Below, piece by piece: positions 1-10,559 of a stretch of DNA of 64,000 nucleotides. Source of the stretch: Antitrichia curtipendula (Eukaryota; Streptophyta; Bryopsida; Hypnales; Leucodontaceae); the NCBI GenBank assembly GCA_951230915.1, contig OX579640.1:19302981-19366980 (forward strand), in the 5' to 3' direction. Every line of letters begins with the position of its first letter. The first letter of the stretch is position 1. A program made the position numbers and the translations under genes. The notes under the pieces were generated by a model. That model was not told the DNA's origin. It did not search any database and was given only the letters and a program-made list of their open reading frames with translations.

Positions 1-1056
1 GGTAGTCGTTCTAATCTAAATCCAGATTCGTACCATAAACAAGGTCTACAGTTGTTCTAATCTCAAAACAAAGACCTCGCGGAAATCGACCACCGAGGAA
101 ATCGACCTTTGTGGAACTTGGGCAGTTCTGTACCTTTGCGAAAATTGATCTCGTGGAAATTGACCTCGGTGCGTTCAGCGTCCCTCCTCGCTCCTCTCCC
201 ACGAATGCGCAAATTGTAAGCGGAGCTGTGAGGTTGGTCCACTTTCTTCAACTTCCGTGTGAAGTGCTGCAAATTCAAAACAACTAGACACATGATGGAT
301 AGTAGACAAGATTAGACAAGATTAGACAACATTAAGATAGCGCTGCATTTTTTCGAATGTGCAAGAGATAATGTCGCTGCAAAAGCACACCGTATAACCG
401 GGATGTTGCAGTGAATCCCGATTTAGATGATATGTGGCAGACGACTATTGGTCCCCGCTGTACAATAAGTATGTACAGTACGTTCTGTGTACAATGGGCA
501 AACCCTAGAGGCTGCCAGGACGTTTCAACTAATAAATCTCCGATAGAGAAAATTGTAACCAAAACATCATGTATACCAAAATGAAATATTGGCCCATCTC
601 AATAAAAAGGTCTTTTTATAGATTCTAAAATTTAAAATGAAAATACACACTTTAAAGTCAAAATTTGGACCTTGTACCAAAATCACACATTTGTAAGGAT
701 ATTTTCTTATAAAATTCCCCAAACCCTAGTGAAATGCCAAAACATTGTATGTAAACATTAGAATATTGAATGTAGTTCTTTGCATTGCAAGAATGAACTC
801 CTAAACTTGACACAATAAGTACAACAATGCTAAAGCTGAATCTGTGACAGTACAAACATTTTATGTTTGTACTTTATACATTGAATTAATAGATGAAAGT
901 CACTTTTTTGCTATGCAATTTTCAATGTGCACGAGATGTAAGACTTCGCTTTATTTTTTTTTTTCCAAAAAACCAACTAGAACCATAGTAAAATTTACTC
1001 TAAACTTTCATCCTGTGCAGAAATTTTGCCGTGACTACGATTTTGGACAACCGTAG
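1..1056. other. Spacer; degenerate short repeats near the left edge
   Basis: No gene is recognised. Between about 70 and 190 a short degenerate motif resembling GGAAATCGACC recurs several times, giving a GC-richer patch in AT-rich DNA. A small GATTAGACAA direct repeat lies at about 307-333. The segment just before 1057 probably contained more of the transposase described next, but its frame is closed by a TAG at 1054-1056 and I see no protein similarity upstream of it. Confidence 0.4.
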
Positions 1057-3422
1057 TGTGCTTTCACCCTGCAACACCAACATATTTGTCTCTGCAAGCA
1101 ATACAAGGACTCAAATAATATGGATGACGCTGAGACACGGTATCTTACTATTCGGTCTTGGTGGTTATCATCTAGGGCAGCCTCAGAAGATGCTATGCGG
1201 GAGCTTGAATTGTGGCTCGCCTTCTGGCACTTCCGCTATCGCTAGTGGGGCGGTTTCATGCAAATGGTGAGTATTTTTATGTTATATATTTATTAGTATT
1301 TAAACATGGTGAGGTCAAACTAGAAATGGTGTGAATTACCTCTCGGGGCCGAGAGGTAACTTAACCGGCTGTTCGAGAGATCAAGAACTATGGTAGAGTG
1401 TCGAACAGGAGATCATGTTAGGCTTTGCATAGCCGAACCGTAGCAGAATTTCTTATTCAAAGTTAAACAAGGGCGACCCACCTCTCGCGGCCGAGTGCAA
1501 CCCTAAAAGCATATATTGTAGTTCTATGCAGACACTGTAGAAATTTTTTGATCAAGCTGGGTAGGTGGTGAATTACCTCTCGGCCCGGAGAGATATCTTG
1601 ACACACGCTAGATGAGATCAAGAATTGTAGCGTTGTGAGAAGCCTAATCAAATTAACGGATAACAGTTGAGTGAGGGTGATGCACCTCTAGGGGCCGTTC
1701 GGGACCCTGTATATTAGAAGGCTTCGAATGTAGCGCTAAGCGTATCCAATTGAAATGGTTTTGATCAAGCTAGATAGGCAGTGGATCACCTCTCGGGGCC
1801 GAGAGGTAAATTGTCCTACGCTTAAAAAGACCAAGAGTTGTCGCGTTGTGCTTAGCAATTGCATAATTCAGAGAGGGTGGCGCACCTCTCGATGCCGAGA
1901 GGTGGGATCAGAGACTCTTTGATAGACCAGGTTAGTGGCGCTCACCGGTCCATGTTTAGCGTCTGTCTATGTATTTTCATCAGTATTTTGGTGAAGATCT
2001 CACAACAATTTTTTTTCTTTGCAGGGACTGACTGTTGAGCAAATGGCAGACATGCCATCATGCAACTTATCCGAGACTGTCCATAATAAGTGGTTGCAGC
2101 AGTCGGGTAATCGAGGCAATGATTTGTTTGCCGCCACATGTGATGACTACATTCGAGCCTTCATGCAAATGACAAATTACCGAGCATTTTTAAACGGTAA
2201 AACATCAAGATCGGGTCCATCTAAGGAAGAGCTAAAGTTAAGAGGCGCTAGACGCAGCGGCGACCCTAAGAAGATCGCGGAGGCATTGAATGTCCTTCTC
2301 GGAGCAGCTGATGTTGCAACGCGTGTTCCGCACTTGGAAGGTGAAGAGGTGTTCGGAAGCAATAAGCGCAAGCTTGACATTCCCATTGGTTCGGACGGTG
2401 ACTCCCATCGTCCGGACAAGGTGAACTTCTCTCAACCACGAGTTATGACTCGCTCCACACGTACCCCTAAGGAGCCTTTCAAGGAAGCGGAGAAGGGGGT
2501 TAACTCTGAGCACGTACCTCATGTTACTACTGCGCTGGAGAGCGATTGTGACGTTTTGCAATGGCATATTGCAAGACTGTCTTACAAGTCGAATTACAAA
2601 TGTCACGCCCAACAGCGCGGATCAAACATCCGCTGCGTGGCTAAAATTGCAAAAGGATGCAAAGGGACTCCTGCTCCAATATACCGCGGTAGAAAGAAAC
2701 AGTATGGGGGAACTAAAGAGATCCTTACGGATTTTTGGTTCTGTCCAGATGATATTCACCGATGTGTTTGAGGCTCTAAACGTGCTTGGGTATTTGATTG
2801 GCCTGAAGTACCAGATGTCTGGCCTATATTGACAGGAACTAGTTTAAGGCGCCAAGAGACACTTTTGCTGCAAGAAGCAGGATTTCAGCTTCAAAATCGA
2901 CCACCTATGTCACCTCGTCGATTATTTACAATGTCTAATGTATTTGAGGCGGTTCTTTATGATCAGCCTATCCCTGAGCATGCAGACACATATCCGACAA
3001 TGCGAAGGAGCAAGCCTATTAGACGTATCGCAAATGCTCCTACTACAGAACATCGCAATAAATGGGAGAGTGCTGGCAATGTCAAAGGCACAATTTTGGG
3101 AGTCACTATGCTGCCCTTTCCCGGACTTGGAGCCGTAATATCCCTTCAATCTGGAACGGAGCCCAGGCACAATGTTTATCGGATCACACTTGGCATGTAC
3201 TCAGAATGCACTTGCCCTGATTTTGTAGACATGGCTATCTCAGCAATTGGTGGACGCCATCAATATGTTAACTGTAAACATCTTTATTACTTGTTTCGTT
3301 ACTTTTGCAAGATGAACCTCGTAGAAGACAAGTTCATACATTCTCCAAGCTTTAGCTTTAATGAAGTGAAGCGCCTCCTCATTAGGGCCGGTATCATCAA
3401 CGTTCCAGACGAGGGTCTCTAG
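1057..3422 (+). pseudogene. SWIM zinc-finger transposase (MULE/FAR1-like), 3' part, two in-frame stops
   Basis: Exon 1 is open from 1057 to 1266 and contains MDDAETRYLTIRSWW and WLAFWHFRYR. The intron 1267-2024 has a GTGAGT donor and a TTTGCAG acceptor. Exon 2 runs from 2025 to the TAG at 3420-3422 in the same phase. Near the C-terminus, ECTCPDF (about 3204) followed by NCKHLYYLF (about 3270) gives the CxC...CxH pattern of a SWIM zinc finger, known from MuDR/FAR1-type transposases and their host derivatives. Two codons break the frame: TAG at 1243-1245 and TGA at 2769-2771; both sides of each stop stay in one frame and read as a continuous protein. The DDE catalytic core expected upstream is missing, so this is a 5'-truncated, dead copy. 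The intron carries a palindrome array. Family level is confident; the exact superfamily is not. Confidence 0.75.
1338..1903. repeat. Palindrome array 1 (ACCTCTCGG-CCGAGAGGT), inside the transposase intron
   Basis: Six copies of a palindromic core start near 1338, 1480, 1575, 1684, 1788 and 1884. The copies at 1338-1357 and 1788-1807 are identical: ACCTCTCGGGGCCGAGAGGT, with 9-bp perfect arms around GG. The copy at 1884-1903 has AT in place of the central GG; those at 1480, 1575 and 1684 are degenerate. Two flank types alternate: one preceded by TTGATCAAGCT...GGTGGTGAATT and followed by AGATCAAGA, the other preceded by GAGGGTGGCGC. The true unit is therefore about 200-230 bp with two palindromes each. 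The array lies wholly between the splice sites of the transposase pseudogene. Confidence 0.8.
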
Positions 3423-3899
3423 ATAATACACCTAGAAGTCCATGAATCTCTGAGTGCATGAGATCTAAGTCTGTAATACTTATCTCTGAAGTTACAGATG
3501 TAGCTGCATAAGTATCAATATCTTTGTAGCCAAATATTGTACTCTGATAGAATATTCTATAAAGTGTATTGTTTCCATCTATGATCGTCTCTCACATTTA
3601 AACCTCTCTTTGTGTCATAATTTCTACCTCCACTTACATACGAAATATGTAAAATGACAACCCTAATAGAAATAGTACAGTTGCACGGTGATAGGCCCAC
3701 GATTATAGGTCCATATAAATAGACCGTGAAATTTATAAGGAATCAAAAATCTCGACCTAATTTTATGAATAGTACACTCTTTTTCCCTAATTATTACGCT
3801 ATGTATTGCTTTTTCTAAGTCCGGAGCTCACCGCTTACAGAATCCCTGCTCACTGCTCACAGGCTCACGCTCGCAGGCTCACAGAATAGCACCGCTGCA
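3423..3899. other. Spacer with GCTCAC-rich element end
   Basis: No coding signal. From about 3825 to 3900 there is a run of GCTCACNGCTCAC-like units ending in CACAGAATAGCACC. Similar ends occur near 18,205-18,262 (TTACAAAATAGCACTTCC) and 24,975-25,038 (CTAGAAAATAGCACTCC). The last of these is the right end of an insertion bounded by a duplicated target site, so this is probably another terminus of the same element family, abutting the TNL fragment that follows. Confidence 0.4.
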
Positions 3900-5335
3900 T
3901 GTTAACCAAACCACCACCCATGGGCACATTGACTTCTCCAAGCACATTGCACTCGTCCCACTAAAAATCCATTGTCTGTCTATAAACTTGCTAACTTCAG
4001 TTTCTAATCTTGCAAACTTGTACCAGAAGTTGTGCATGCCAATTTTGCCAATTCCATCACCAAGATTCTCTAATATTGATTTCCTCTTTAGGTTCTCCAA
4101 TTGCAAGAAAACAATAACAAAAACCATCAAAATAAACATATTTTTTAAGGTCCTCATCCAGCTACAAAAAATATAACAAACATAGTTGTTAGCCCTTGAA
4201 TGTCAAATTGGGAAACCACCACTGAAAATTGAAATAATGACACATGAAGTTTCATCTATTAGAATCTCCAAAGTCAAGAATTGGGAGACCATGTAAACAA
4301 ATGGTACCACTCAAGGATTTCTCATCAAGGAAACAAAGATTAACAACCATGAATTCAAATAACACTCACCCATTCCATCACACTATTCAAAGGTGTTCCA
4401 TGGACCATACCAAACCATTCAAAAATATTCCACTTGAATGGATTATTCCCCCCACCATAAGGTGCAAATAAGGTCACATCCATGAATAGAAGTTGGTCTT
4501 GGGGATTTAAGGCATCAAAGTTTCTTCTCAAAATAGAGAACACAAGGTGTTGGGCCTCTCCAAAAAGGTTCGAAAAGGCAATTTCATGCAATAGCAACAA
4601 CCACCGTGATGGAACATATCCAATACACCCCAACTGTTCACCCAACACTTGCAATGCTAGTAGGTGGTAATGATAACTAATGCCATCACCTTTCTTGAAA
4701 TGACATCGCTCAACACAAGATGAGATCAAATCAAGCTCATCATTGTTGCTCAAGTATAAATGAGGCACACATGCAACATGATAATAAATAAATAATTTGC
4801 TTCCTTCATCTCCAACTCAAGTATTTCAACACACTCACTTGCATCAATCCGCAAAGAGGTCAATTCATTCAAAGCACGTGCTGTTACAAGCACCACACTC
4901 CCAAGTCCATAGTTTGCTCGTAGAAGAGTCAAAGCTTGATTGGTTGTTGCACTTGAAACATTGTCGATTGTCAAAAACACATTGATGTTCATCATATCTC
5001 TCATCAGGTGGTCTTGATTCTACAAGTCAATAAAACCTCAAGTTTAGTGTAACACAAACAAACTACCAGTACAACAAAATTCAATCAACTTATAAAACAC
5101 AAAAAAGTTGTTTGAATGCACTCCGCGACATCAAGCACAGTGAATACAAAAGTGTGTATTTGCTTTTCTAAACATGGTCAATTCAACAAACCTTGTCCAC
5201 ACCCAAATAGTCAAGATTTTTGTCTATTAGCGATCCAAGCACTTCTTTGAAGATTTCTTCTTCACTTTGACTTCCCAACTCAACATGACAAACTTTGTCA
5301 CAATACTCCTCCGATTAATCATTACAACGCTTGCG
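3900..5335 (-). pseudogene. Truncated TNL fragment (NB-ARC to MHD region)
   Basis: Read on the minus strand this matches the middle of TNL genes A and B exon by exon. About 5190-5335 holds the second half of the P-loop exon; it breaks off before the P-loop and ends at the same VDK-type donor position. About 4370-5015 holds the NB-ARC exon (LTIDNVSSATT, ALQVLGEQLG, LLFMDVTLFAP). About 3900-4100 holds the start of the LRR exon, with MHNFW where the full genes have MHDLW. The NB-ARC exon is frameshifted near 4755-4785: the upstream reading ends at LFIIMLHVCLIYT while the rest continues in another frame. TIR, P-loop and nearly all LRRs are missing. It is a non-functional gene fragment, perhaps moved by the element whose end lies at 3825-3900. 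Confidence 0.8.
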
Positions 5336-7147
5336 CTTGTTTTCACTAATTGCAAGATAATAGGGTTTGAAGTTAGAAGAAGATGTTTTTTTCTTGAAAC
5401 TACCCCAACATAGCTAACAAAGTTTGACTCCTCATAGAATGTGATTGGACAATTAAAATTTATACTTTTTTGGACAATTGTGTGTCATATTTTATTAGTT
5501 ACATACATGCCAAATTTCAAAACTTGATGATCTTTTTTGCAAAAGATTCTCCAAAGATTCCCAAATTGCCCAAGCTGCCCGAAAAGTTCAGGGCAATATA
5601 ACTTTTGATCCAAGCACTTGATCAGAAAAAAAATTATTTTTCAAGAAGGAGGTACATGTTTACACATTGTGTTCAAATTTCATGAACATCCATCCGAAAA
5701 TGACTTTGTAGGAACCTACCCGAGATTTCTTGCATACGTTGAATGGACACTTGGTGCTTTAGGGGTTAACCTTTTAGCAGGAGAATTTGGATTACACTTT
5801 ATAGCTAGTGGGATAAGGTTCAGGTTTCAATCTCCATATTGTGCATTTATTAGTGCTACTGACAGGCCTCACCGTCTTTTTTTTTTTTTTTTTTTTTTGA
5901 GACAAATGAAAGGCCTCACCGTCTTCATAGCAGAACTGTGACGCAACAACTGTAAAGAAGGCCAGAAACTTAGTTGTTGAATGTCAGCATTATGGAAATG
6001 GTCATTTTGAATGAGCCTGTAATTTGAATCAACCTCACCTTTTTTTAAACTTTCATTTCATAGGATGAAGAGAAACAGAGTGAGTGCTTCACTTGAAAGA
6101 GTTTTGTAATTGCATTATATACAAAAAAAAATCCATACCTTGAATTAAGTTGTTTGTTTTGTTTGTTACAATGAGATCTCCCCAACACCGTGTGTCTCTT
6201 GGTCGCATTCTTGGTACCATGGAAAAATTCTTTGCAAGGAGGCTAGGGTGCATATGCTTTGTATTCGTAGTAGTTGGACATACAATGTGAATATTATTGA
6301 ATTTTGAAGTTTTTGTGAATTTAAAAACTATAAAATTACTTTTATTTTGTATGCCAACGGCAAAGGACACACTAGTAGTACCTAAACTGCACTCTTCATT
6401 CTATTTAGTTTGTTCCACACTAAATAGATACCTTTAGAATATTTCAGATAATTTTTTATTAGTGTTTCTCCCATGATTTAAGGAATCCACACTATTCAAT
6501 GTTAAGTTTTTATTTTTCCTTTCAACAATGTTACAATTACTTGTACAATGTAGTCTTTAGCATTTATGGTGTTTGGGGTGTACAATAGTTGATGATAACG
6601 ACTATATCTAGTGTGTCCCATGTTTGTAGGAGTCACACTATTTGAAATGCAACACTAAATAGAATGAAGAGAATAGCTATGATCTAAAGGTCGTCACCAG
6701 AATTTTAAAGTCTTCGAATAGTTGCCCGAAGTATTGCAAAGAGAAGTAAAGTCCTCATAAAATGATAAAATTAAAGATTTAGCAACTAATCAAATTTTCA
6801 AATTTATGAATAAAAATATTCTAATTTGAATTTTAAGTACAAGTATATAATTTTTCATTTAAAATCATAATTTATCATAATCTAAGCTTTAACTTTTTAT
6901 CAATAATTGAAGTGCTAAATTATGAAGTCTTTATGATTGAATAGGTCCATGACTCCTATGGAGATTTTAGTTTTATATACCTTAGAGAGTTTGAAAATGG
7001 AATTCTTAGAGTGAAGGTTAGGCAAAATTGTTCCAGTATGCACAAGTCACAACCATCATGGTATGCACAAAAGCTGGAGCATTTCTAATACAAACTTCAA
7101 AAAAATACATAAATATTTAAATAAAAATATTTACCTTTGTTACCAAG
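5336..7147. other. Transposon-relic spacer; TTTAGGGGTTAA end near 5760
   Basis: No convincing gene. About 5758-5774 reads GCTTTAGGGGTTAA, the same terminus as the right end of the TTAA element at 8076-8089, and the 280 bp before it show a similar layout to the right part of that element, so this is probably a diverged relative. A run of about 20 T lies at 5878-5898. A small MITE is listed separately at 6392-6671. Confidence 0.35.
6392..6671. mobile_element. MITE with 18-bp inverted ends
   Basis: CTCTTCATTCTATTTAGT at 6392-6409 is the exact reverse complement of ACTAAATAGAATGAAGAG at 6654-6671. The 280-bp interval is AT-rich, non-coding and of typical MITE length. Both ends carry an ACACTAAAT-like motif that also recurs inside the MITE at 24,438-24,895. 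No clear target duplication was found, so the superfamily is open. Confidence 0.55.
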
Positions 7148-8089
7148 TTAACCCCTAAAGGTCATAGACTATGTTTTCACCAAAACTGCTACAAAACTGC
7201 CATTTCTAATGTTAGTACCAAATTTTTGAAAAAAAACATTTTTGGAAAAATAAAACCATAGGGTCTTGTAGTACATTTGTTTGAGATGTTGAGGAAAAAA
7301 TTTCAGAAATTTTCACCATGTGGATTGCAAGATAATAGCGTTTGAATTGACAAAAATCCTTTTTTTGTCCCTGCTAAAATCCGGGCAGCTGCACACCACA
7401 AGATCAAATTTGTATGAAAAAATGTACCAAATGGTGGTTACTCTTTGGATTCATTCTTCAAGGAAAGTTGGCTACCCGCTTGAAAAAGTTCAGATCATTT
7501 GGAATTGTAAAACATATAGGAAAAAAGTAGTAAGTAGTAAGAGGTAGAGAATGATTCATAACACTAAATTGTTAAGAATTTAGATATGGAATTGAAAAAT
7601 GCCAATCCCAACCGTTGTAATGTTGTAATAAACAATCTACACCCAATGTTTCTATTTTTTTCAAAAAATATTGAAAATTGAGTTAAATAAAGAACTTCAA
7701 AGTTTATCTTAGAGTAGAAATTCCATAACTACCCTCAAACTAAGACTCCTCATAACTTTTGACTCATTGATCAAAATGGAATGATTCAAAGCTTCCCGCA
7801 TGTATATAAATCTAAAAAACTAGTTTCAAATTTTTATTTAAAAAAGAAGTGATTTTAAAGAATTTTTTCAGCTACCCGGGCTGCTTACCGACTAGTGCAA
7901 ATGACATATCTTGCAATAACTTTTTGACCACGTAGTCAAAAGTTTAAAAAAATGTTAAGCCTTAAAGCTACTCCTTGGGTACATCTTATGTGAAAATTTC
8001 AAATATAAAAACAAAAAAATTCTAGCCATAATGAGCTGCCCAGAATTGCTTTGTTGTCAAAAAATAGTGTTGGGTCCTTTAGGGGTTAA
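7148..8089. mobile_element. TTAA-flanked non-autonomous DNA element
   Basis: TTAACCCCTAAAGG (7148-7161) and CCTTTAGGGGTTAA (8076-8089) are perfect inverted repeats of 14 bp. If the outer TTAA is the target duplication, the element has 10-bp inverted ends CCCCTAAAGG and is 934 bp long. TTAA targets with CCC-starting ends are the hallmark of piggyBac-type transposons. A diverged copy in segment C (about 42,865-43,435) ends at a TTAA (43,436-43,439), and segments A and B have the empty site GCTTAATGAAATTC at that place (12,977 and 50,036). The interior encodes nothing recognisable. Confidence 0.6.
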
Positions 8090-8234
8090 TGAATATGAGT
8101 AAGGATTCTAGTTGCTCAAAGATGTGAGCAAAAGTGTATGAAATTTCAAAGAGATTTGGACATTTAAAGATGTCGTGACTTGAAATACTTAATCAAATTT
8201 TAGGTCTTAGTAAGGAATTTCAATGCACCGCTTC

Positions 8235-8560
8235 CAACAGGTACTACGGTAAAACCACCCATTTCCAACTAGGGACTTATATCCAACATGTAGGATGCCA
8301 CCATTTCCAACCAAAGCTGGAGTAGATTTCCAACCAAAGCTTGTAAAGTGCTTTTTTACTCCTTTTCAAGGTTGGGACTAATAAGGTCATGACACATGTT
8401 CCAAAGTAGTGAGCAAGAAAGTAGGAAGTAGTGAGCAAAATAAATAAATTTAAATGATTAGAATTGGAAGACTCTATACATTGAGTGGTTATAGGTTCAA
8501 ACCAACCTTTTGGCTTCCAAAATTCATAATAATTTCAATTCAATGCATAAAATTACCAAA
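8235..8560 (+). repeat. Dispersed direct repeat, copy 1
   Basis: Begins with GGTAAAACCACCCATTTCCAAC and contains AGTAGTGAGCAAGAAAGTAG and GGCTTCCAAAATTCATA. The same order of blocks recurs at about 9718-10,010, roughly 75-80% similar by eye. There is no open frame. The sequence is followed by a 12-G run at 8637-8648. Confidence 0.55.
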
Positions 8561-8930
8561 AAAATTTGCAACCCCCGTGGTTGCCATTTCTCTGCACGGC
8601 GCACAATTTTCTTTGCATCATACTACAGCATAGCATGGGGGGGGGGGGATTGTTGTAACTGATCGGCCAAGGGTGGTTCTTCCATAGTCCAAATACTAGT
8701 GCACAATATTTATGTGCAAAAAATCCTTTCCTGATGAGCTCTCAAGGTTGTAAACCACTTGCAAGAAATGTCCAATGTATTTCCCAAAGGCAGGTTTTGT
8801 TCCATAATGCCCAATTATGCGGTCTTGTTCTTGTACTCAGGCATTACGGATTTTACATCCAACATCAAATTCTCATCCCGTATCTTCATCCAATTTTGCT
8901 GATTTCCTTCATATCGCCCATCCAGATGTG

Positions 8931-9540
8931 AGGGAAAAGTCAAGTGGATTTCCTTCCACACGAAAACGAGCGGCTTTCAGCCAAGTAAATTTTCTCACGA
9001 TGTGGAATCCTTTTTTTCTTTTCTTTTCCTTCTCATGAAAAATACGTAGATGTTCACTACGGGTTGTGTAAATCGAGAGAAACGAAGCAGAAGCAGCGCT
9101 GTGTAGCCAGGCCAAAGCTGCAACGGTTACGGCTACTAACGCTTAGTCATTCCAGAGACACTTGAAACTGTTGCGAATGCGAGTGGCTTTGAATCCTTGA
9201 CACAGTCTTCGGACTTGCTACACGTATCACGTGCCAGCTGAGATTAAAACAGGCGCAGGCAAAGAAACATGGTTTTACGTATCCAGCGTTGCACATCACT
9301 TTCCGGGAGATTTCTTTTCTGATTTCGTCAGCTACCTGAGATGCTGTTGTTGTGAAATTCGTAGTGCGGATTACAACATGCGCAGTGATTCTCAATTTCT
9401 TGCATTCGTGGTTCAAACAGTCAGGGACTCAGAGGCCGTCTTCAACGATTTATTCGCCAAGTCCGATTGAGGATGATCAACAGAAACTCTTCCGTGATGA
9501 AGAAAACTCAGTTGAACTCTCATTTGGCTGGAATTGAGTT
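8931..9540. other. GC-balanced island with unassigned short ORFs
   Basis: Base composition is less AT-rich than the surroundings. Overlapping open frames of 60-90 codons exist on both strands, for example 9231-9470 (+), which contains a CCCC run. None matches a family I know, and without a paralogous copy in the window I cannot choose a strand. It could be a remnant of a gene or a transposon end. Confidence 0.25.
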
Positions 9541-9606
9541 CAGGATGCCTGCTAAAACATACCACATTCCTGAAACTAATAATGTGGATTATTATCCACA
9601 TTATTT

Positions 9607-10228
9607 TTGATAATTCTAACATTTACCCAAACGGAGTGCCAAGTGATGATAAGCAGCAACCATGAGTGAAATCAAAATTGGGAAGCTCTAATGGTAAGAT
9701 AAACTCAAAGATAAGCTTAATATGGTAGAACCACCCATTACCAACCCGGGATCCATATCCAACCTGTATGGTGCAGCTATTTCCAATCAAAATTTGGGAT
9801 GTGATTTCTTCTCCTTTGCAAGGTTGGGACTATAAGGTCAAGACACATGTCCCCAAGTACTAAGCAAGAAAGTAGGAAGTAGTGAGCGGTAAAGTGGTTC
9901 TAGAGTAATCGGAATTGGAAGATTCTATATATTGGGTACGTATATTGGCTTCCAAAATTCATAGTAATTTCATTTTTAAGGAAAAAAATCATAAAAAATT
10001 GGCAATGTCCATCATTTCTATCTTCTATAGGGTGGTAAATTTGCATTGCCTTCTATTGCTCCAAAACATGTGCGGAAACGCTTAAGTAGTTGACTATTGA
10101 TGGTTCTACCATAATAATATCACTCTTGAAATGAAGATTTTGAATTCTAGCATTTATTGTCCAAACTGAGTATCGAGTGATGATAAGCGGCAAACATGAA
10201 CAAAATCAAAACTAGGAAGCTCTAGTAG
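9607..10228 (+). repeat. About 96-bp direct repeats flanking dispersed repeat copy 2
   Basis: The segments 9607-9702 and 10,131-10,228 are similar direct repeats; both contain GTGATGATAAGC.GC and GGAAGCTCTA. Between them lies the second copy of the dispersed repeat (about 9718-10,010). The arrangement resembles either a small element with terminal direct repeats or a local tandem duplication. Confidence 0.45.
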
Positions 10229-10242
10229 GTAAGAGTGTTTCT

Positions 10243-10350
10243 ATGATGTGGACATGCAAAACAAAAGAAGAGTTGCTAGATGCCATTGGATTTGAAATTC
10301 CTCAACTTCATGAACCTGTTGCAATTGATGGGCTCCTTGTACTAGGATGA
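10243..10350 (+). CDS. Possible degraded coding fragment, 35 codons
   Basis: A short plus-strand frame beginning ATGATGTGG and ending at TGA 10,348-10,350 reads KTKEELLDAIGFEIPQLHEP, which looks protein-like in composition for such AT-rich DNA. There is no family assignment and no longer frame around it. It may be a relic exon or chance. Confidence 0.15.
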   Translation: MMWTCKTKEELLDAIGFEIPQLHEPVAIDGLLVLG

Positions 10351-10559
10351 GTGGAATAAGATCTTAGTAAAGTCAAATGTCCATTTTATAATTCTATGAG
10401 TCTCATGAGGAACTTGGAAAGAGGCTACAAGCCTTATCTTCATCTTGGATTGAATGGATAATTTCAACTCACCAAGCTTGAAAACAAATTTGAATGGTTT
10501 GCCTACTAATTTTGTATCACAAGTGGCAATGCTACGTTAGTGGGCTCTTGGCCCATGCC

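Noticed and set aside
2238..2612. 124-codon antisense frame inside the transposase
   Set aside because: Shadow of the transposase exon on the other strand, with no independent support.
8480..8510. tRNA-like GGTTCAAACC box B motif
   Set aside because: No A box, acceptor stem or cloverleaf could be drawn around it.
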